This document shows positions 18,367-27,970 of a stretch of DNA of 51,961 nucleotides, one piece after another (positions within the stretch are counted from its first letter, which is position 1; each line of letters begins with the position of its first letter). A program made the translations under genes and the position numbers. The notes below the pieces were generated by a model. The model saw nothing but the letters and a program-made list of their open reading frames with translations, was not told where the DNA came from and did no database searches. Origin of the DNA: Alphaproteobacteria bacterium (lineage in GTDB: Bacteria > Pseudomonadota > Alphaproteobacteria > Geminicoccales > Geminicoccaceae); the NCBI GenBank assembly GCA_027045875.1, contig JALUAG010000056.1, positions 1-51,961 of the forward strand, read 5' to 3'.

Positions 18367-18370
<4 letters not shown>

Positions 18371-20907
18371 CGGGGGCGACGGCGGGCCGCGAGCCGGGGG
18401 CGGCGGGACCGTGGCGCCTCGCGCTGCGCCTCGCGCGGCGGGATCTGCGCGGCGACCGCCGCGGCTTTCTCGTCTTCGTCGCCTGTCTCGCCCTCGGGGT
18501 GGCGACCATCGCCGCCATCGGCATCGCCGCCGGCAGCGTGCTCGGCTCGGTGGCGCGGGATTCCCGCGCCCTTCTCGGGGGCGATCTGCTGATCACCTCG
18601 GCCGGCCGGCCCCTCGCCGAAGGGGAGCTCGCGGCCCTGCTGCCGCCCGCCACCCGCGTCTCGCGCGGCGTGCGCACCCACGCCTTCGTCGGCGTCGGCG
18701 GCCGCAGCCTCGCGGTCGCCCTGCGGGCGGTGGACGGCGCCTGGCCCCTCTACGGCAGGGCGGAGCTCGAGCCCCCGCTCGACCTGCGCCGCGCCCTCGC
18801 CGATCGCGGCGCGGTGGCCGATCCGCTGCTCGCGAGCCGGCTCGGCATCGCCGTCGGCGACCGGCTGCGTCTCGGCGCGGTGGAGCTCGAGCTGCGGGCG
18901 CTGCTGCGCCGCGAGCCCGATCGCCTCGCCGGCTTCATGGACATCGGCCCGCGCCTTTTGGTGAGCGAGGCCACGCTCGCCGCGAGCGGGCTCATGGGCC
19001 CCGGGGCGGTGGCGAGCTGGACCTATCTGCTGGCCCTGCCGGAGGGGACCGACGCCGAGCGGGTGGCGGAGGCGCTCGAGCGCCGGGCCCGGGACGCGCC
19101 CTGGCGGCTGCGGCGGGCGAGCCGGGTGCTGCCGCGGGTCGCCCATTTCGCGGATCCGCTCACGAGCTACCTCACCGTGGCGGGCCTCGCGGTGCTGCTC
19201 ACCGGCGCCCTCGGCATCGCCCTCGCCGCCGCCGCCTACCTCGACGGCCGCCGGCGGACCATCGCCATTCTCAAGGCGGTGGGCGCCGGCCGGGCGGACA
19301 TCCTGCGGGTCCTGGGGCTGCAGCTCGCGCTCTTGGCCCTGCTCGGCATCGCGGGTGGGCTCGCGATCGGTACCGCGGTGCCGGTGGCGGGACTGGGGTT
19401 CCTCGGCGAGCTCCTGCCCTGGAGGGTGACGCCGCTGGTCACCGCCGGCCCCCTCCTACTGGCCGCCGCCGTCGGCGGGGTGACGGTGCTGCTGTGCGTC
19501 TGGCGCCCGCTCGCACGGGCGGCGGCGGTGACCCCGGCCGTGCTGCTGCGGGGGACGGTCGCCGCCCCCGCCGCCGGCGGCTGGGTGGTGCCGCTGCTGC
19601 TGGCCCTGCTGCTGGCGGTGCTCGCCACCCTCTCGGTGCCGCGGCTGCGCATCGGCCTGGGCTTCGCCCTCGCGGTGCCGCCGGCCCTCGCGCTCCTGCT
19701 GCTGCTGGCCGCCGGCCTGCAGCGGCTGGCCCGCCGGACGGCCGGCCTCGCGCGCGGCCACTGGCGGCTCGCGCTGGCCGCCGTCTGCCGTCCGGGCGGT
19801 GACGCGCGGGGGGTGATCGTGGCCCTGGGGGCGGGGCTCGCCCTCCTCACCATGGTGGTCCTCGCGGAGGCGCGGCTGCGGGTCGAGGTGGCGGACCGCC
19901 TGCCGGCGCGCACCGCCGACATGTTCCTGATCGACATCCAGCCCGACCAGCGCGCCACCCTGCGCCGTCTGGTGGCGGCGACGGAGGGGGCGGTGCTGCT
20001 GCAGAGCGCGCCCGTGGTGCGCGCCCGGGTCACCGGCATCAAGGGACGGCCGGTCGAGATCGAGGCCATCGACGAGGAGGTCCGCTGGACGGTGCAGGCC
20101 GATCGCGCGCTCACCTGGCGGGCGGCGCCGCCGGAGGCGGGTCTCGTGGCCGGCGCCTGGTGGCCCGAGGACTATGCCGGACCGCCCCTCGTCTCGGTCG
20201 AGGAACGGGTCGCCGAGGGCTACGGGGTGACGGTCGGCGACCGGCTGCGCTTCAACGTCCTCGGCCGCAGCATCGAGGCCGAGATCGCCAACATCCGCCC
20301 GCGCATCGACTGGAGCCGGGGACGCATCGACTTCGTCTTCGTGTTCGCCCCCGGCGTCCTCGAACGGGCACCGCAGAGCTGGGTGGCGGCGCTGGCGCTG
20401 CCGCCCGCCGCCGAGGCCGCCTTCCTCGACGCGCTGGCCCGCGAACTGCCCAACGTGACCCCCGTCTCGATGCGCGAGGTGGTGGCGCGGGCGGCCGACA
20501 TCCTGGGCCGGATCGGCCTCGGGGTCCGCCTCGTGGCCGGGCTCGCGCTGGTGAGCGGGGTGCTGGTGCTGGCGGCGGCGGTGACCGCCAGTCGCCGCCG
20601 CCACCGCTACGAGGCGGTGCTGCTCAAGACGCTCGGGGCCACGCGTCGCGAGGTGCTGGCCCTTTACGTTGCCGAATACGCCCTCCTGGGCGGCCTCGCG
20701 GCCCTGGCCGGGCTGATCCTCGGCGGCCTCGGCGCCTGGGTGGTGCTGAGCGCCGTCCTCGATCTCGGCATGGTGCCCGCGACCCTGCCGGTGGCGGCGG
20801 TGCTGGCCGGAGGGCTCGGCCTCGTCTTGGCGGTGGGCATGGCCGGTACCCTGCGGCTGCTGCGCGTTCCGGCCGGCCGGATCCTGGCCGCGGACGCGCC
20901 CGCCTAG
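18367..20907 (+). CDS. ybbP: FtsX-like ABC permease (YbbP family)
   Basis: An 846-residue permease with two FtsX-like membrane modules. It starts with a membrane segment ([28 protein letters not shown]). A large periplasmic domain follows ([15 protein letters not shown]), and further hydrophobic clusters lie near residues 270-450. A second periplasmic domain is followed by a C-terminal three-helix bundle ([43 protein letters not shown]). The KTLGATR element is typical of YbbP. Its TAG stop shares CTAG with the convergent zincin gene. Confidence 0.9.
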
Positions 20908-21320
20908 CCCTCGCCGGAGCCGCCCTCGAGGCGCCGGGCCGCCTCCTCGTCCATGCCGAAATGATGGCCGATCTCGTGGGTCAGCACGTCGAGCACCACC
21001 TCCTCGAGGGCGCAGCCCCGCTGGCACCATTCGAACAGGATGGGCAGGCGGTAGAGGAAGATCATCTCGGGTTCGGCGGGCGGCGCCGCCATGCTTTCCC
21101 GCTGGCCCACCGGCACGCCCCGGTAGAGGCCGGTGAGGTCGAGGGGATCCTCGATGCCCATGTCCTCGAGGGTGGCATCGTCCGGCCAGTCCTGCACCCG
21201 GACCGGGATCTCGGCCACCAGCTCGGCGAAGGGCGAGGGCAGCGCCGCCAGCATCGCCTCGGCGAGGGCGGCGATGTCGTCGGCGCTCGGCGGCCGCGCC
21301 CGGCCGGCGTCAGACGGCAT
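20904..21320 (-). CDS. small zincin-like metallopeptidase (COG3824 type)
   Basis: A 138-residue cytoplasmic protein with the zinc-binding HEIGHHFGMD near its C-terminus, preceded by LEEVVLDVLTHE. Central segments VRVQDWPDDATLEDMGIEDPLDLTGLYRGVP and PEMIFLYRLPILFEW match the minimal zincin-like family found next to many alphaproteobacterial genes. Its start overlaps the end of the RND pump gene by 11 bases. Function is not established. Confidence 0.87.
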   Translation of the reverse strand: MPSDAGRARPPSADDIAALAEAMLAALPSPFAELVAEIPVRVQDWPDDATLEDMGIEDPLDLTGLYRGVPVGQRESMAAPPAEPEMIFLYRLPILFEWCQRGCALEEVVLDVLTHEIGHHFGMDEEAARRLEGGSGEG

Positions 21321-24300
21321 CGTCCGGCATCTTGCGGAAGAACGGTCCTGGCCCGCGCAGCACCATGTAGATGGCCGGGATGACGAGCAGGGTGAGGGCG
21401 GTGGAGACGGCGAGACCGAACACCAGCGACACCGCGAGCCCCTCGAAGATGGGATCGAGGAGGATGAAGGCGGCGCCCAGGATGGCGGTGACCGCGGTCA
21501 GGAAGATGGGCTTGAAGCGCACCGCCCCGGCCAGCAGCAGGGCGCGCTTGAAGGGCCGGCCGGCGGCCCGCTCCATGCGGATGAAATCGACCAGCAGGAT
21601 CGAGTTGCGGACGATGATGCCGGCGAGACTGATGAAACCGATCATCGAGGTGGCGGTGAACTGGGCCCCGAGCAGCCAGTGGCCGGGCAGGATGCCGACC
21701 AGGGTCAGCGGAATCGGGGTCATGATCACGAGCGGCAGCTTGAAGCTCCGGAACTGGCCGACGATGAGCAGATAGATCGCCAGCAGCGCCACCATGAAGG
21801 CGCCGCCGAGGTCGCGGAAGGTGACGTAGGTGATCTCCCATTCGCCGTCCCACAGCAGGGTCGGCCTGGATTCGTCGAGGGGCTGGCCGTAGAAGGTGAT
21901 GCGCGGCGGGCCCAGCGGCCCCCAGTCGTCGCGCCGGGCGATGCCGTCGGCCACCTCCAGCATGCCGTAGATGGGCGCCTCGAAACGCCCGGCGAGCTCG
22001 CCCATCACCATTTCGGTGAACACCGCGTCCTTGCGGAAAAGCGGCAGGCTCGCCCGTTCCCGCTCCACGGTCACCACGTCGCCGAGCTCGACGTTGCGGG
22101 TCTCGATGCCGGCCGGGCCGCGGGCCGCGATCGGGGTCGAGAGGATGCGCTCGGTGATCTGGCGTCCCTTCTCGGGGATGCGGATCACGATCTCCGCCGG
22201 ATCGGCACCGCCGCCGCGGTGGGAGTAGCCGACCACGACCCCGCCCATCAGCGCCTGGATCGTGTCGTAGACGACCTGCTGCTCGACCCCGTAGTAGTCG
22301 AGATTGGGCTGGTCGATGCGGATCCGGAGGCGCTCCGGCGCCACCCCGAAACTGTCGTCGACGTCGACGATGAAATCGACGCTCTCGAACACCTCCCGCA
22401 CCTTGCGGGCGTATTCGCGGCGGGTCTCGGCGTCCGGCCCGTAGATCTCGGCCAGCAGGGTGGAGAGCACAGGCGGGCCGGGCGGCACCTCCACCACCTT
22501 GATGGACGTGCCCTCCGGCACCGGCACCGCCTTCAGCCGCTCGCGGATCTCGAGGGCGATCTCGTGGCTCTCCCGCGCGCGCGCCTCGCGCGGGACGAGA
22601 TTGACCTGGAGATCGCCGAGCTCGGGGCTCTTGCGGATGTAGTAGTGGCGCACGAGGCCGTTGAAGTTGAAGGGGGCGGCGGTGCCGGCGTAGGCCTGTA
22701 CCGAGGTCAGCTCGGGCAGATCGGCGATGGCGTCGGCGAGGGCGAACAGCACCCGTTCGGTGGCCTCGAGCGTGCTGCCCTCGGGGAGATCGACCACCAC
22801 CTGCAGCTCCGACTTGTTGTCGAAGGGCAGCAGCTTGACCTTGACGTCCCTGGTGTAGAACAGGACCAGCACCGCCAGCATGGCGCCGCCCACCAGCAGC
22901 AGGAACAGCAGGGAACGGAACCGGGTGCGGAGGACGGGCCGCGCGATCCGCATGTAGAGGCGCCCCATCCAGTCGATGCCCTCCTCGCCCTCGACCTGCG
23001 CCCTGGCGCGGCGGCTCTCGCCGAGGTGGAGGCGCAGCCAGGGGGCGATGATCACCGCCACGAAGAAGCTGAACAGCATGGCGAAGGAGGCGTTGGCGGG
23101 GATGGGCGCCATGTAGGGACCCATCAGTCCCGACACGAACATCATCGGCAGCAGCGCCGCGATGATGGTGAGGGTGGCGACGATGGTGGGGTTGCCCACC
23201 TCGGCGACGGCGCGGATGGCGATCGCCTTGCGGTCGCCCCCGGGCTCGATCTTCCAGTGCCGGGCGATGTTCTCGATCACCACGATGGCGTCGTCGACGA
23301 GGATGCCGATGGAGAAGATGAGGGCGAACAGGCTGACCCGGTTGATGGTGTAGCCCATCAGCCAGGAGGCGAAGAAGGTGAGCAGGATGGTGGCGGGGAT
23401 GATCACCAGCACCACCACGCCCTCGCGCCAGCCGATGAAGAGGGCGATGATGAGGACGATGGTGACGGTGGCCCCGAGCAGGTGGGAGAGCAGGGAATTG
23501 GCCTTGTCGGAGGCCGTCTTGCCGTAGTTGCGGGTGACCTCCACCCGCACGTCGTCGGGCAGCAGACGGCCGTAGAGGGTCTCCAGCCGCTCGAGGAGCT
23601 CGGCGGTCACCACCACGGCGTTGGCGCCCTCGCGCTTGGCGAGCGCCACCGTCACCGCCGGCAGGCGCCGGAGATCGCCCTCGCCGTCGGGCAGCAGGGT
23701 CCACACCCGGTCGAGGGTCTCCCTGGCGCCCACGACGATGGTCGCCACGTCCTTGACGTAGACCGGGCGGCCGTCGCGGGTGGTGATCAGCAGGAGCCCC
23801 ATGTCGGGCTGGCCGATCATGGTCTGGCCGCCCAGGATCTCGAGGCTCCGGTCGCGCTCGCGCAGGCGGCCCATGAGGAACTGGCGGTTGGCGTTGCGGA
23901 TCTTCTCGACGAGCTGTTCCAGGGTCACCCCGTAGAGCGACATGGCCTCGGGATCGGGCTCGATGCGGATGCGGTCGGGGCGGCCGCCGGCGATGAAGGT
24001 GAGGCCGACGTCCTCCGTCTTGACCAGTTCGTTGAGGAGCTCCTCGGCGAGATTGTAGAGGGCGTTGTCGTCCCAGCGCGCGAGCACGTCCGGCGGCAGG
24101 TCCGGGCGCGGCGACAGGGTCAGGGTGAGCACCGGCACGTCGTTGATGCCGCGCTTGACGATGAGCGGCTCGGGGATGCCCAGCGGCAGCTTGTCGTAGT
24201 TGGCGCGGATGCGCTCGTGGACGCGCAGGATGGCGTCGTCCTCGGAAGTGCCGACATAGAAGCGGGCGGTGACGATCACCCGGTCGTCGCGGGTCTGCGA

Positions 24301-24576
24301 ATAGGTGTGCTCCACCTCCTTGATGCTCTTGACGATGTCCTCGAGGGGCTTGGTGACGAGCTCCACCGCATCGACCGCCTTGAGGCCGTTGGCCTCGACG
24401 TAGATGTCGACCATCGGCACCGAGATCTGCGGCTCCTCCTCCCGCGGCAGCAGGTAGAGGGCCAGCGCCCCGGCGGCGAAGGCCGCCAGCAGGAGCAGGG
24501 GGGTGAGGGGGGAATCGATGAAGATGCGGGTGATGTGGCCCGCGAGGCCGAGCGGGACGCGGCGCTCCTCCGTCAT
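21310..24576 (-). CDS. RND-family efflux transporter (AcrB/HAE-type inner-membrane pump)
   Basis: A 1,088-residue pump with the expected length and twelve membrane segments. The first is LTPLLLLAAFAAGALALYLL; a block from about residue 368 carries TM2-TM6. The paired aspartates of the proton relay are in SIGILVDDAIVVIENIA (residues 428-429). The second half repeats the pattern (GIIVRNSILLVDFIRME). Two large periplasmic loops lie between. The N-terminus SVPMVDIYVEANGLKAVDAVELVTKPLED is of the family. It overlaps the adaptor gene by four bases (ATGA), so both are co-translated. No outer-membrane channel gene is in the window. Confidence 0.95.
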   Translation of the reverse strand: MTEERRVPLGLAGHITRIFIDSPLTPLLLLAAFAAGALALYLLPREEEPQISVPMVDIYVEANGLKAVDAVELVTKPLEDIVKSIKEVEHTYSQTRDDRVIVTARFYVGTSEDDAILRVHERIRANYDKLPLGIPEPLIVKRGINDVPVLTLTLSPRPDLPPDVLARWDDNALYNLAEELLNELVKTEDVGLTFIAGGRPDRIRIEPDPEAMSLYGVTLEQLVEKIRNANRQFLMGRLRERDRSLEILGGQTMIGQPDMGLLLITTRDGRPVYVKDVATIVVGARETLDRVWTLLPDGEGDLRRLPAVTVALAKREGANAVVVTAELLERLETLYGRLLPDDVRVEVTRNYGKTASDKANSLLSHLLGATVTIVLIIALFIGWREGVVVLVIIPATILLTFFASWLMGYTINRVSLFALIFSIGILVDDAIVVIENIARHWKIEPGGDRKAIAIRAVAEVGNPTIVATLTIIAALLPMMFVSGLMGPYMAPIPANASFAMLFSFFVAVIIAPWLRLHLGESRRARAQVEGEEGIDWMGRLYMRIARPVLRTRFRSLLFLLLVGGAMLAVLVLFYTRDVKVKLLPFDNKSELQVVVDLPEGSTLEATERVLFALADAIADLPELTSVQAYAGTAAPFNFNGLVRHYYIRKSPELGDLQVNLVPREARARESHEIALEIRERLKAVPVPEGTSIKVVEVPPGPPVLSTLLAEIYGPDAETRREYARKVREVFESVDFIVDVDDSFGVAPERLRIRIDQPNLDYYGVEQQVVYDTIQALMGGVVVGYSHRGGGADPAEIVIRIPEKGRQITERILSTPIAARGPAGIETRNVELGDVVTVERERASLPLFRKDAVFTEMVMGELAGRFEAPIYGMLEVADGIARRDDWGPLGPPRITFYGQPLDESRPTLLWDGEWEITYVTFRDLGGAFMVALLAIYLLIVGQFRSFKLPLVIMTPIPLTLVGILPGHWLLGAQFTATSMIGFISLAGIIVRNSILLVDFIRMERAAGRPFKRALLLAGAVRFKPIFLTAVTAILGAAFILLDPIFEGLAVSLVFGLAVSTALTLLVIPAIYMVLRGPGPFFRKMPDDAV

Positions 24577-25559
24577 GGGTGGCTTTCCACCGGCAGCAGC
24601 CGGTCACCGGCTTCGAGCCCGGCCAGGATCTCGAGCCGGCCGTCGCGCGCCATGCCGCGCTGGACCACCACCTCCTCGCCGCTCTCGAGGATCACGTAGT
24701 CGACGCCGAAACGCTGGCCCACGTATTCGGGAGGCACCAGGAAGACGGTGCGCTCGCCGGTGTCGAGGGCGACCCGCGCGCGTTCGCCGATGAAGTAGCC
24801 GCCGATGCCGGAGGCCTCGATGTCCACCACCACCCGGCCCGCCTCGAGCTCGGGATAGACCTTGACGATCTTTCCCTTGCCCACCGGCTCGTCGGAGGCG
24901 AGGCCGCGGGGGCCGATCCAGACGGTGTCGCCCTCGGCCACGAAACGGGCATGGCGCTCCGGCAGCCGCGCCCGCAGGATATACTGCTCGGTGGCGATGT
25001 CGGCGAGCACCTCGCCGGGCAGCATCACCGTCCCCTCGGTGACGCGCACCCGGAGGACGCGACCGTCCACCGGCGCCCGCACCTTGCCCTCCTCGAGCTG
25101 CTGCAGCACGACGTCGCGCCGCGCCTCCTCGGCGGCGATCCTGGCCTCGATCACCCGGAAATTGGCGAGCGCCTCGTCGAGGCGCGCCTGGGGTACGGCG
25201 TTGCGCTGCCGCAGGGTGCGGGCGCGCTCGAGCTCGATCCGGGCCAGTTCGCGGTCGGCCTCGAGGGCCTTGAGCTGGGCCTCGATGGCGACCTGTTCGA
25301 GCCGCAGCTTGGGATCGTCGATGCGGGCCAACACCTGACCCTCGGTGACGGTGTCGCCCTCGTCGATGGCGAGTTCCTCGAGGGTGCCGGCGATGCGGGC
25401 GCGGGCCACCGTGCGGTCGACGCTTTCGACGGTGGCGAAGACCACCTTGCGATCGGTGACCTCCACCGGCCGCACGACGAAGGGCTCGGCGGCGCGGGCA
25501 GCGCCGGGGACGCCGAGAAGGCCGAGCAGGGCCGCCAGGGCGAGAAGGACCGATCGCAT
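24573..25559 (-). CDS. RND efflux periplasmic adaptor (HlyD/membrane-fusion family)
   Basis: A 328-residue adaptor with a signal peptide (SVLLALAALLGLLGVPGAARAAEP). Lipoyl-like halves read GTLEELAIDEGDTVTEGQVLARID and GKVRAPVDGRVLRVRVTEGTVM, flanking a coiled hairpin (about residues 75-145, rich in E/A/R/L). Beta-barrel and membrane-proximal domains follow. I chose ATG 25559 because AGAGG lies eight bases upstream; an in-frame ATG at 25577 lacks a ribosome site and abuts the operator. It is the first gene of a three-gene unit with the pump and the zincin. Confidence 0.9.
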   Translation of the reverse strand: MRSVLLALAALLGLLGVPGAARAAEPFVVRPVEVTDRKVVFATVESVDRTVARARIAGTLEELAIDEGDTVTEGQVLARIDDPKLRLEQVAIEAQLKALEADRELARIELERARTLRQRNAVPQARLDEALANFRVIEARIAAEEARRDVVLQQLEEGKVRAPVDGRVLRVRVTEGTVMLPGEVLADIATEQYILRARLPERHARFVAEGDTVWIGPRGLASDEPVGKGKIVKVYPELEAGRVVVDIEASGIGGYFIGERARVALDTGERTVFLVPPEYVGQRFGVDYVILESGEEVVVQRGMARDGRLEILAGLEAGDRLLPVESHP

Positions 25560-25582
25560 GGGCTTTGCCTCTTGCATGTGTA

Positions 25583-25596
25583 TTAGAAGCTACTAA
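25583..25596. promoter_or_regulatory. near-palindromic operator TTAGAAGCTACTAA between divergent genes
   Basis: The 14-bp element matches its own reverse complement at 12 of 14 positions and lies in an AT-rich island in otherwise very GC-rich DNA, between the RND operon and the DUF2892 gene. TTAG/CTAA half-sites resemble those of winged-helix ArsR-type repressors such as the BigR/SqrR group, whose targets include DUF2892 genes. The regulator is not in the window, and the assignment is inference. Confidence 0.5.
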
Positions 25597-25629
25597 ATTA
25601 AAGCCGAGCTTGCAACGGAGGATTCGGCC

Positions 25630-25833
25630 ATGACCATCGACCGCGCCGTGATGCTGTTCGCCGGAATCGTGATCCTGGTGAGTGTCGCCCTCGCCGTGCT
25701 GCACTCCGCGTGGTGGCTGCTGCTGACCGCCTTCGTCGGTCTCAACATGGCCCAGGCCTCGATCACCGGCTTCTGCCCGCTTGCGATCATCCTCAAGAAG
25801 CTCGGTGTCAAGCCCGGTCAGGCGTTCGCCTGA
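25630..25833 (+). CDS. DUF2892 (YgaP transmembrane-domain-like) membrane protein
   Basis: A 67-residue protein with two membrane helices (AVMLFAGIVILVSVALAVLH and WWLLLTAFVGLNMAQASITGF) followed by CPLAIILKKLGVKPG. This is the stand-alone form of the membrane domain that is fused to rhodanese in YgaP. The family is often found with sulfide/persulfide detoxification genes. ATG 25630 follows GGAGG. It is divergent from the RND operon and shares the palindromic element. Confidence 0.85.
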   Translation: MTIDRAVMLFAGIVILVSVALAVLHSAWWLLLTAFVGLNMAQASITGFCPLAIILKKLGVKPGQAFA

Positions 25834-25938
25834 GGATTCGAACGCCGGCGTGACCCGCGGTCTCGGTTGACGGCCGCGGCGGTTCTCTCCAGTGTCGCGG
25901 CGGAGGCCGGCTCCGCAGACCGCAGGGGGAGGAACGGG

Positions 25939-26586
25939 GTGGAATTCGCCTTCGCCGAACTGGATCCCGGGCAGCGCTACAAGCTGCTCACCGCGCTCGT
26001 CGTGCCGCGGCCGATCGCGCTGGTGACCACCCTCGGACCCGAGGGGGTGGCGAACGCGGCGCCCTACAGCTTCTTCAACACCTTCGGCCAGGAACCGCCG
26101 CTCGTGGTGCTGGGCATCGAGCGGCGGGACGCCACCACCGCCAAGGACACCGGCCGCAACATCGACATCACCGGCGAGTTCGTCGTCAATCTGGTGGACG
26201 AGGATCTGGCCGAGGCGATGAACCTCTGTGCGGTGGACTTTCCGGCCGGCATCAGCGAGCCCGAGATCGCCGGGCTGGAGCTCGCTCCGAGCCGCTTCGT
26301 CCGTCCCGGCCGCATCGCCCGCGCCCCGGCGGCCCTCGAATGCCGCCTCTTCACCCTGATGCGCATCGGCGCCCGCCGCGAGCTCGTCATCGGCGAGGTG
26401 GTGGGTGCCCATGTGCGCGACGGGCTCCTCGATCGCGAGCGGCTGCGGATCGACTACGACCGCTACCGGCCGGTGGGGCGCCTCTGCGGTGATCTCTACT
26501 GCCGGACGCGCGAGCGCTTCGCGCTGCGGCGGCGGAGCTACGCCGAGTGGTGCGCCGAGGAGGGGATCGCGCCCGAGGGCCCGTAG
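25939..26586 (+). CDS. flavin reductase-like FMN-binding split-barrel protein
   Basis: A 215-residue protein of the flavin reductase/DIM6 group. Segments VVPRPIALVTTLGPEGVANAAPYSFFNTFGQEPPLVVLGI and KDTGRNIDITGEFVVNLVDEDLAEAMNLCAVDFP form the FMN barrel. GTG 25939 is chosen because GGGGGAGGAA precedes it and it starts just before the conserved region; a longer frame from 25867 has no ribosome site. Such proteins reduce or carry FMN, but the partner is unknown here. Confidence 0.85.
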   Translation: MEFAFAELDPGQRYKLLTALVVPRPIALVTTLGPEGVANAAPYSFFNTFGQEPPLVVLGIERRDATTAKDTGRNIDITGEFVVNLVDEDLAEAMNLCAVDFPAGISEPEIAGLELAPSRFVRPGRIARAPAALECRLFTLMRIGARRELVIGEVVGAHVRDGLLDRERLRIDYDRYRPVGRLCGDLYCRTRERFALRRRSYAEWCAEEGIAPEGP

Positions 26587-26597
26587 GCGGCGTCGGC

Positions 26598-26900
26598 TCA
26601 GACGAAGCCGCGGTGACGCGGCCGGCACCAGACGAGGAGGACGATCCCGGGCAGCCCCAGCACGAGGAAGGCGGGCAGGCCGAGGAGGAACTGGATGGGC
26701 ATCCAGACGAGACTGCCCACCGATTTCTCGATCAGGGCCTGGAAGCCCACGAGGCTGTTGGCGTGGATGTTGTACCAGATGGAGCCCAGCGACACCGGAC
26801 GGTAGGCCCCCGCGGCCCAGATCATGAGGAGCTGGGCGACGCCGGCGGCGGCGGCCAGGATCAGGAGCAGGATGCCGAGGCTGTGGCCGAACTGGCGCAT
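26598..26900 (-). CDS. small integral membrane protein of unknown function
   Basis: A 100-residue protein with two strong hydrophobic segments (SLGILLLILAAAAGVAQLLMIWAAGAY and VWMPIQFLLGLPAFLVLGLPGIVLLVW) and a short basic tail (RPRHRGF). The middle (SIWYNIHANSLVGFQALIEKSVGSLVW) is probably periplasmic. The pattern is reminiscent of small DUF-type membrane proteins of alphaproteobacteria, but I do not recognise a named family. ATG 26900 begins the conserved-looking part; upstream codons run into the tRNA gene. Confidence 0.65.
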   Translation of the reverse strand: MRQFGHSLGILLLILAAAAGVAQLLMIWAAGAYRPVSLGSIWYNIHANSLVGFQALIEKSVGSLVWMPIQFLLGLPAFLVLGLPGIVLLVWCRPRHRGFV

Positions 26901-27017
26901 GGGTCGGGAAGGGTTCCCTGAGGGCCGATCTCGGCCGGCAGGATGACGAAGAAGGGGGGGCGTCGCAACCGCTTGTTCGCACGGGGTGTACGGCGCTATA
27001 TGCAGGGCCGGCACCGC

Positions 27018-27105
27018 GGAGGGATGGCCGAGTGGTCTAAGGCGCACGCCTGGAGAGCGTGTAGGGGGCAACTCCTCGCGGGTTCGAATCCCGCTCCCTC
27101 CGCCA
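27018..27105 (+). tRNA. tRNA-Ser (anticodon GGA)
   Basis: A class-II tRNA: acceptor GGAGGGA pairs with TCCCTCC. The D-arm contains GCCGAGTGGTCTAAGGC. The anticodon loop CTGGAGA (anticodon GGA) sits between ACGC and GCGT. A long variable arm (AGGGGGCAACTCCT) is present, and the T-arm is GCGGGTTCGAATCCCGC. CCA is encoded at 27103-27105. Base composition drops immediately downstream, and an integrase remnant follows, so its 3' end is a plausible integration site. Confidence 0.97.
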
Positions 27106-27213
27106 GTTGAATGGCTCAACTGTTTGAAATACCTGTATATTGGTTGGTGTCCTCTTTGGCACCATGTTTCATCAATGGTACCACCGTTCGTCCGAAGCTA
27201 CCGACGGATCGGG

Positions 27214-27404
27214 ACCGAAGCGGTCTGCCGCCGGGCCGCGAGAAGAGCCGGCACCGGGTGCTGGGCCATGTCTCCGGCGCGCTCGGCGGCATTATCGGTC
27301 TCTATCGGTGCTACCGCTACGAGCGCGAGAAGCGGCAGGCGCTCGCGGAATGGGCGGAGAAGGTCACGACCCTGGTCCGAGGCCCCAAGGCAGACCGCGT
27401 TCGT
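27214..27404 (+). pseudogene. remnant of a tyrosine integrase (C-terminal tail only)
   Basis: An in-frame stretch of roughly 57 residues matches the end of alphaproteobacterial phage-type integrases: GLPPGREKSRHRVLGHVSG, GGIIGLYRCYRYEREKRQALAEWAEK, then VTTLV. The HRVLGHVSG region corresponds to the helix preceding the catalytic tyrosine, and GLY stands near where IYxRY is usual. Nothing upstream, back to the tRNA about 110 bases away, looks like the rest of the enzyme, so the 5' part is deleted. Downstream codons lose all resemblance to the family. Boundaries are approximate. Confidence 0.65.
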
Positions 27405-27970
27405 TCCGCAACCTCCATGGGAAGGCGGCCTCGAGACGTCGGGACACCGAATGCCGGAGCATCCGCTCCACCGGCGCCCGACCCCGTGAGCATCTCCCCG
27501 ACCCCCATGTCGCCGGTACTGAAAACGACCAGCGCGCGCGGACCTCTTGCGCTTCCGGTTCGGGTAGGAAACGGCGGCGAACTGGTGATCGGGGACCCGC
27601 CGGCCGGCGCGCCGTGAGCGCGACCTCGCCCACCCGTCCCCATTCCCCGGTTCACTCCCGGGGAACCGTCCCCGATGGCGGGGCCGGAACCCCTTTGGTG
27701 GGGTGCGGATCGTCCGCCGATGACCGGGGCCGGGCGTACGGGAGAGCCCCTTGAGTGTGCCGACGCGGAGGAACCTCCGCCGTCCGCGGTGGTGGCGACC
27801 CGACACGCGGGGCGTTGGCGAAATGGGCGAGGCGTCGGTGTGCGCCGGCCGGGACAGACGTGACCCCGGCCATGCGACGGGCGGTGGGGCGCTCGGCGGC
27901 GATATTGACCGGAAATCGGAGGCTTCGTAGAAGGCGGGGTCCGCACGCCGGGTGCCGGGGAGGAGCGAAA
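27405..27970. other. gene-poor stretch after the integrase remnant
   Basis: Open frames run through here on both strands because of high GC, but none has a ribosome site, a recognisable domain or a conserved-looking translation. I see decayed sequence only. A good ribosome site (GGGGAGGAG) appears at the end, just before the next gene. Confidence 0.5.
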
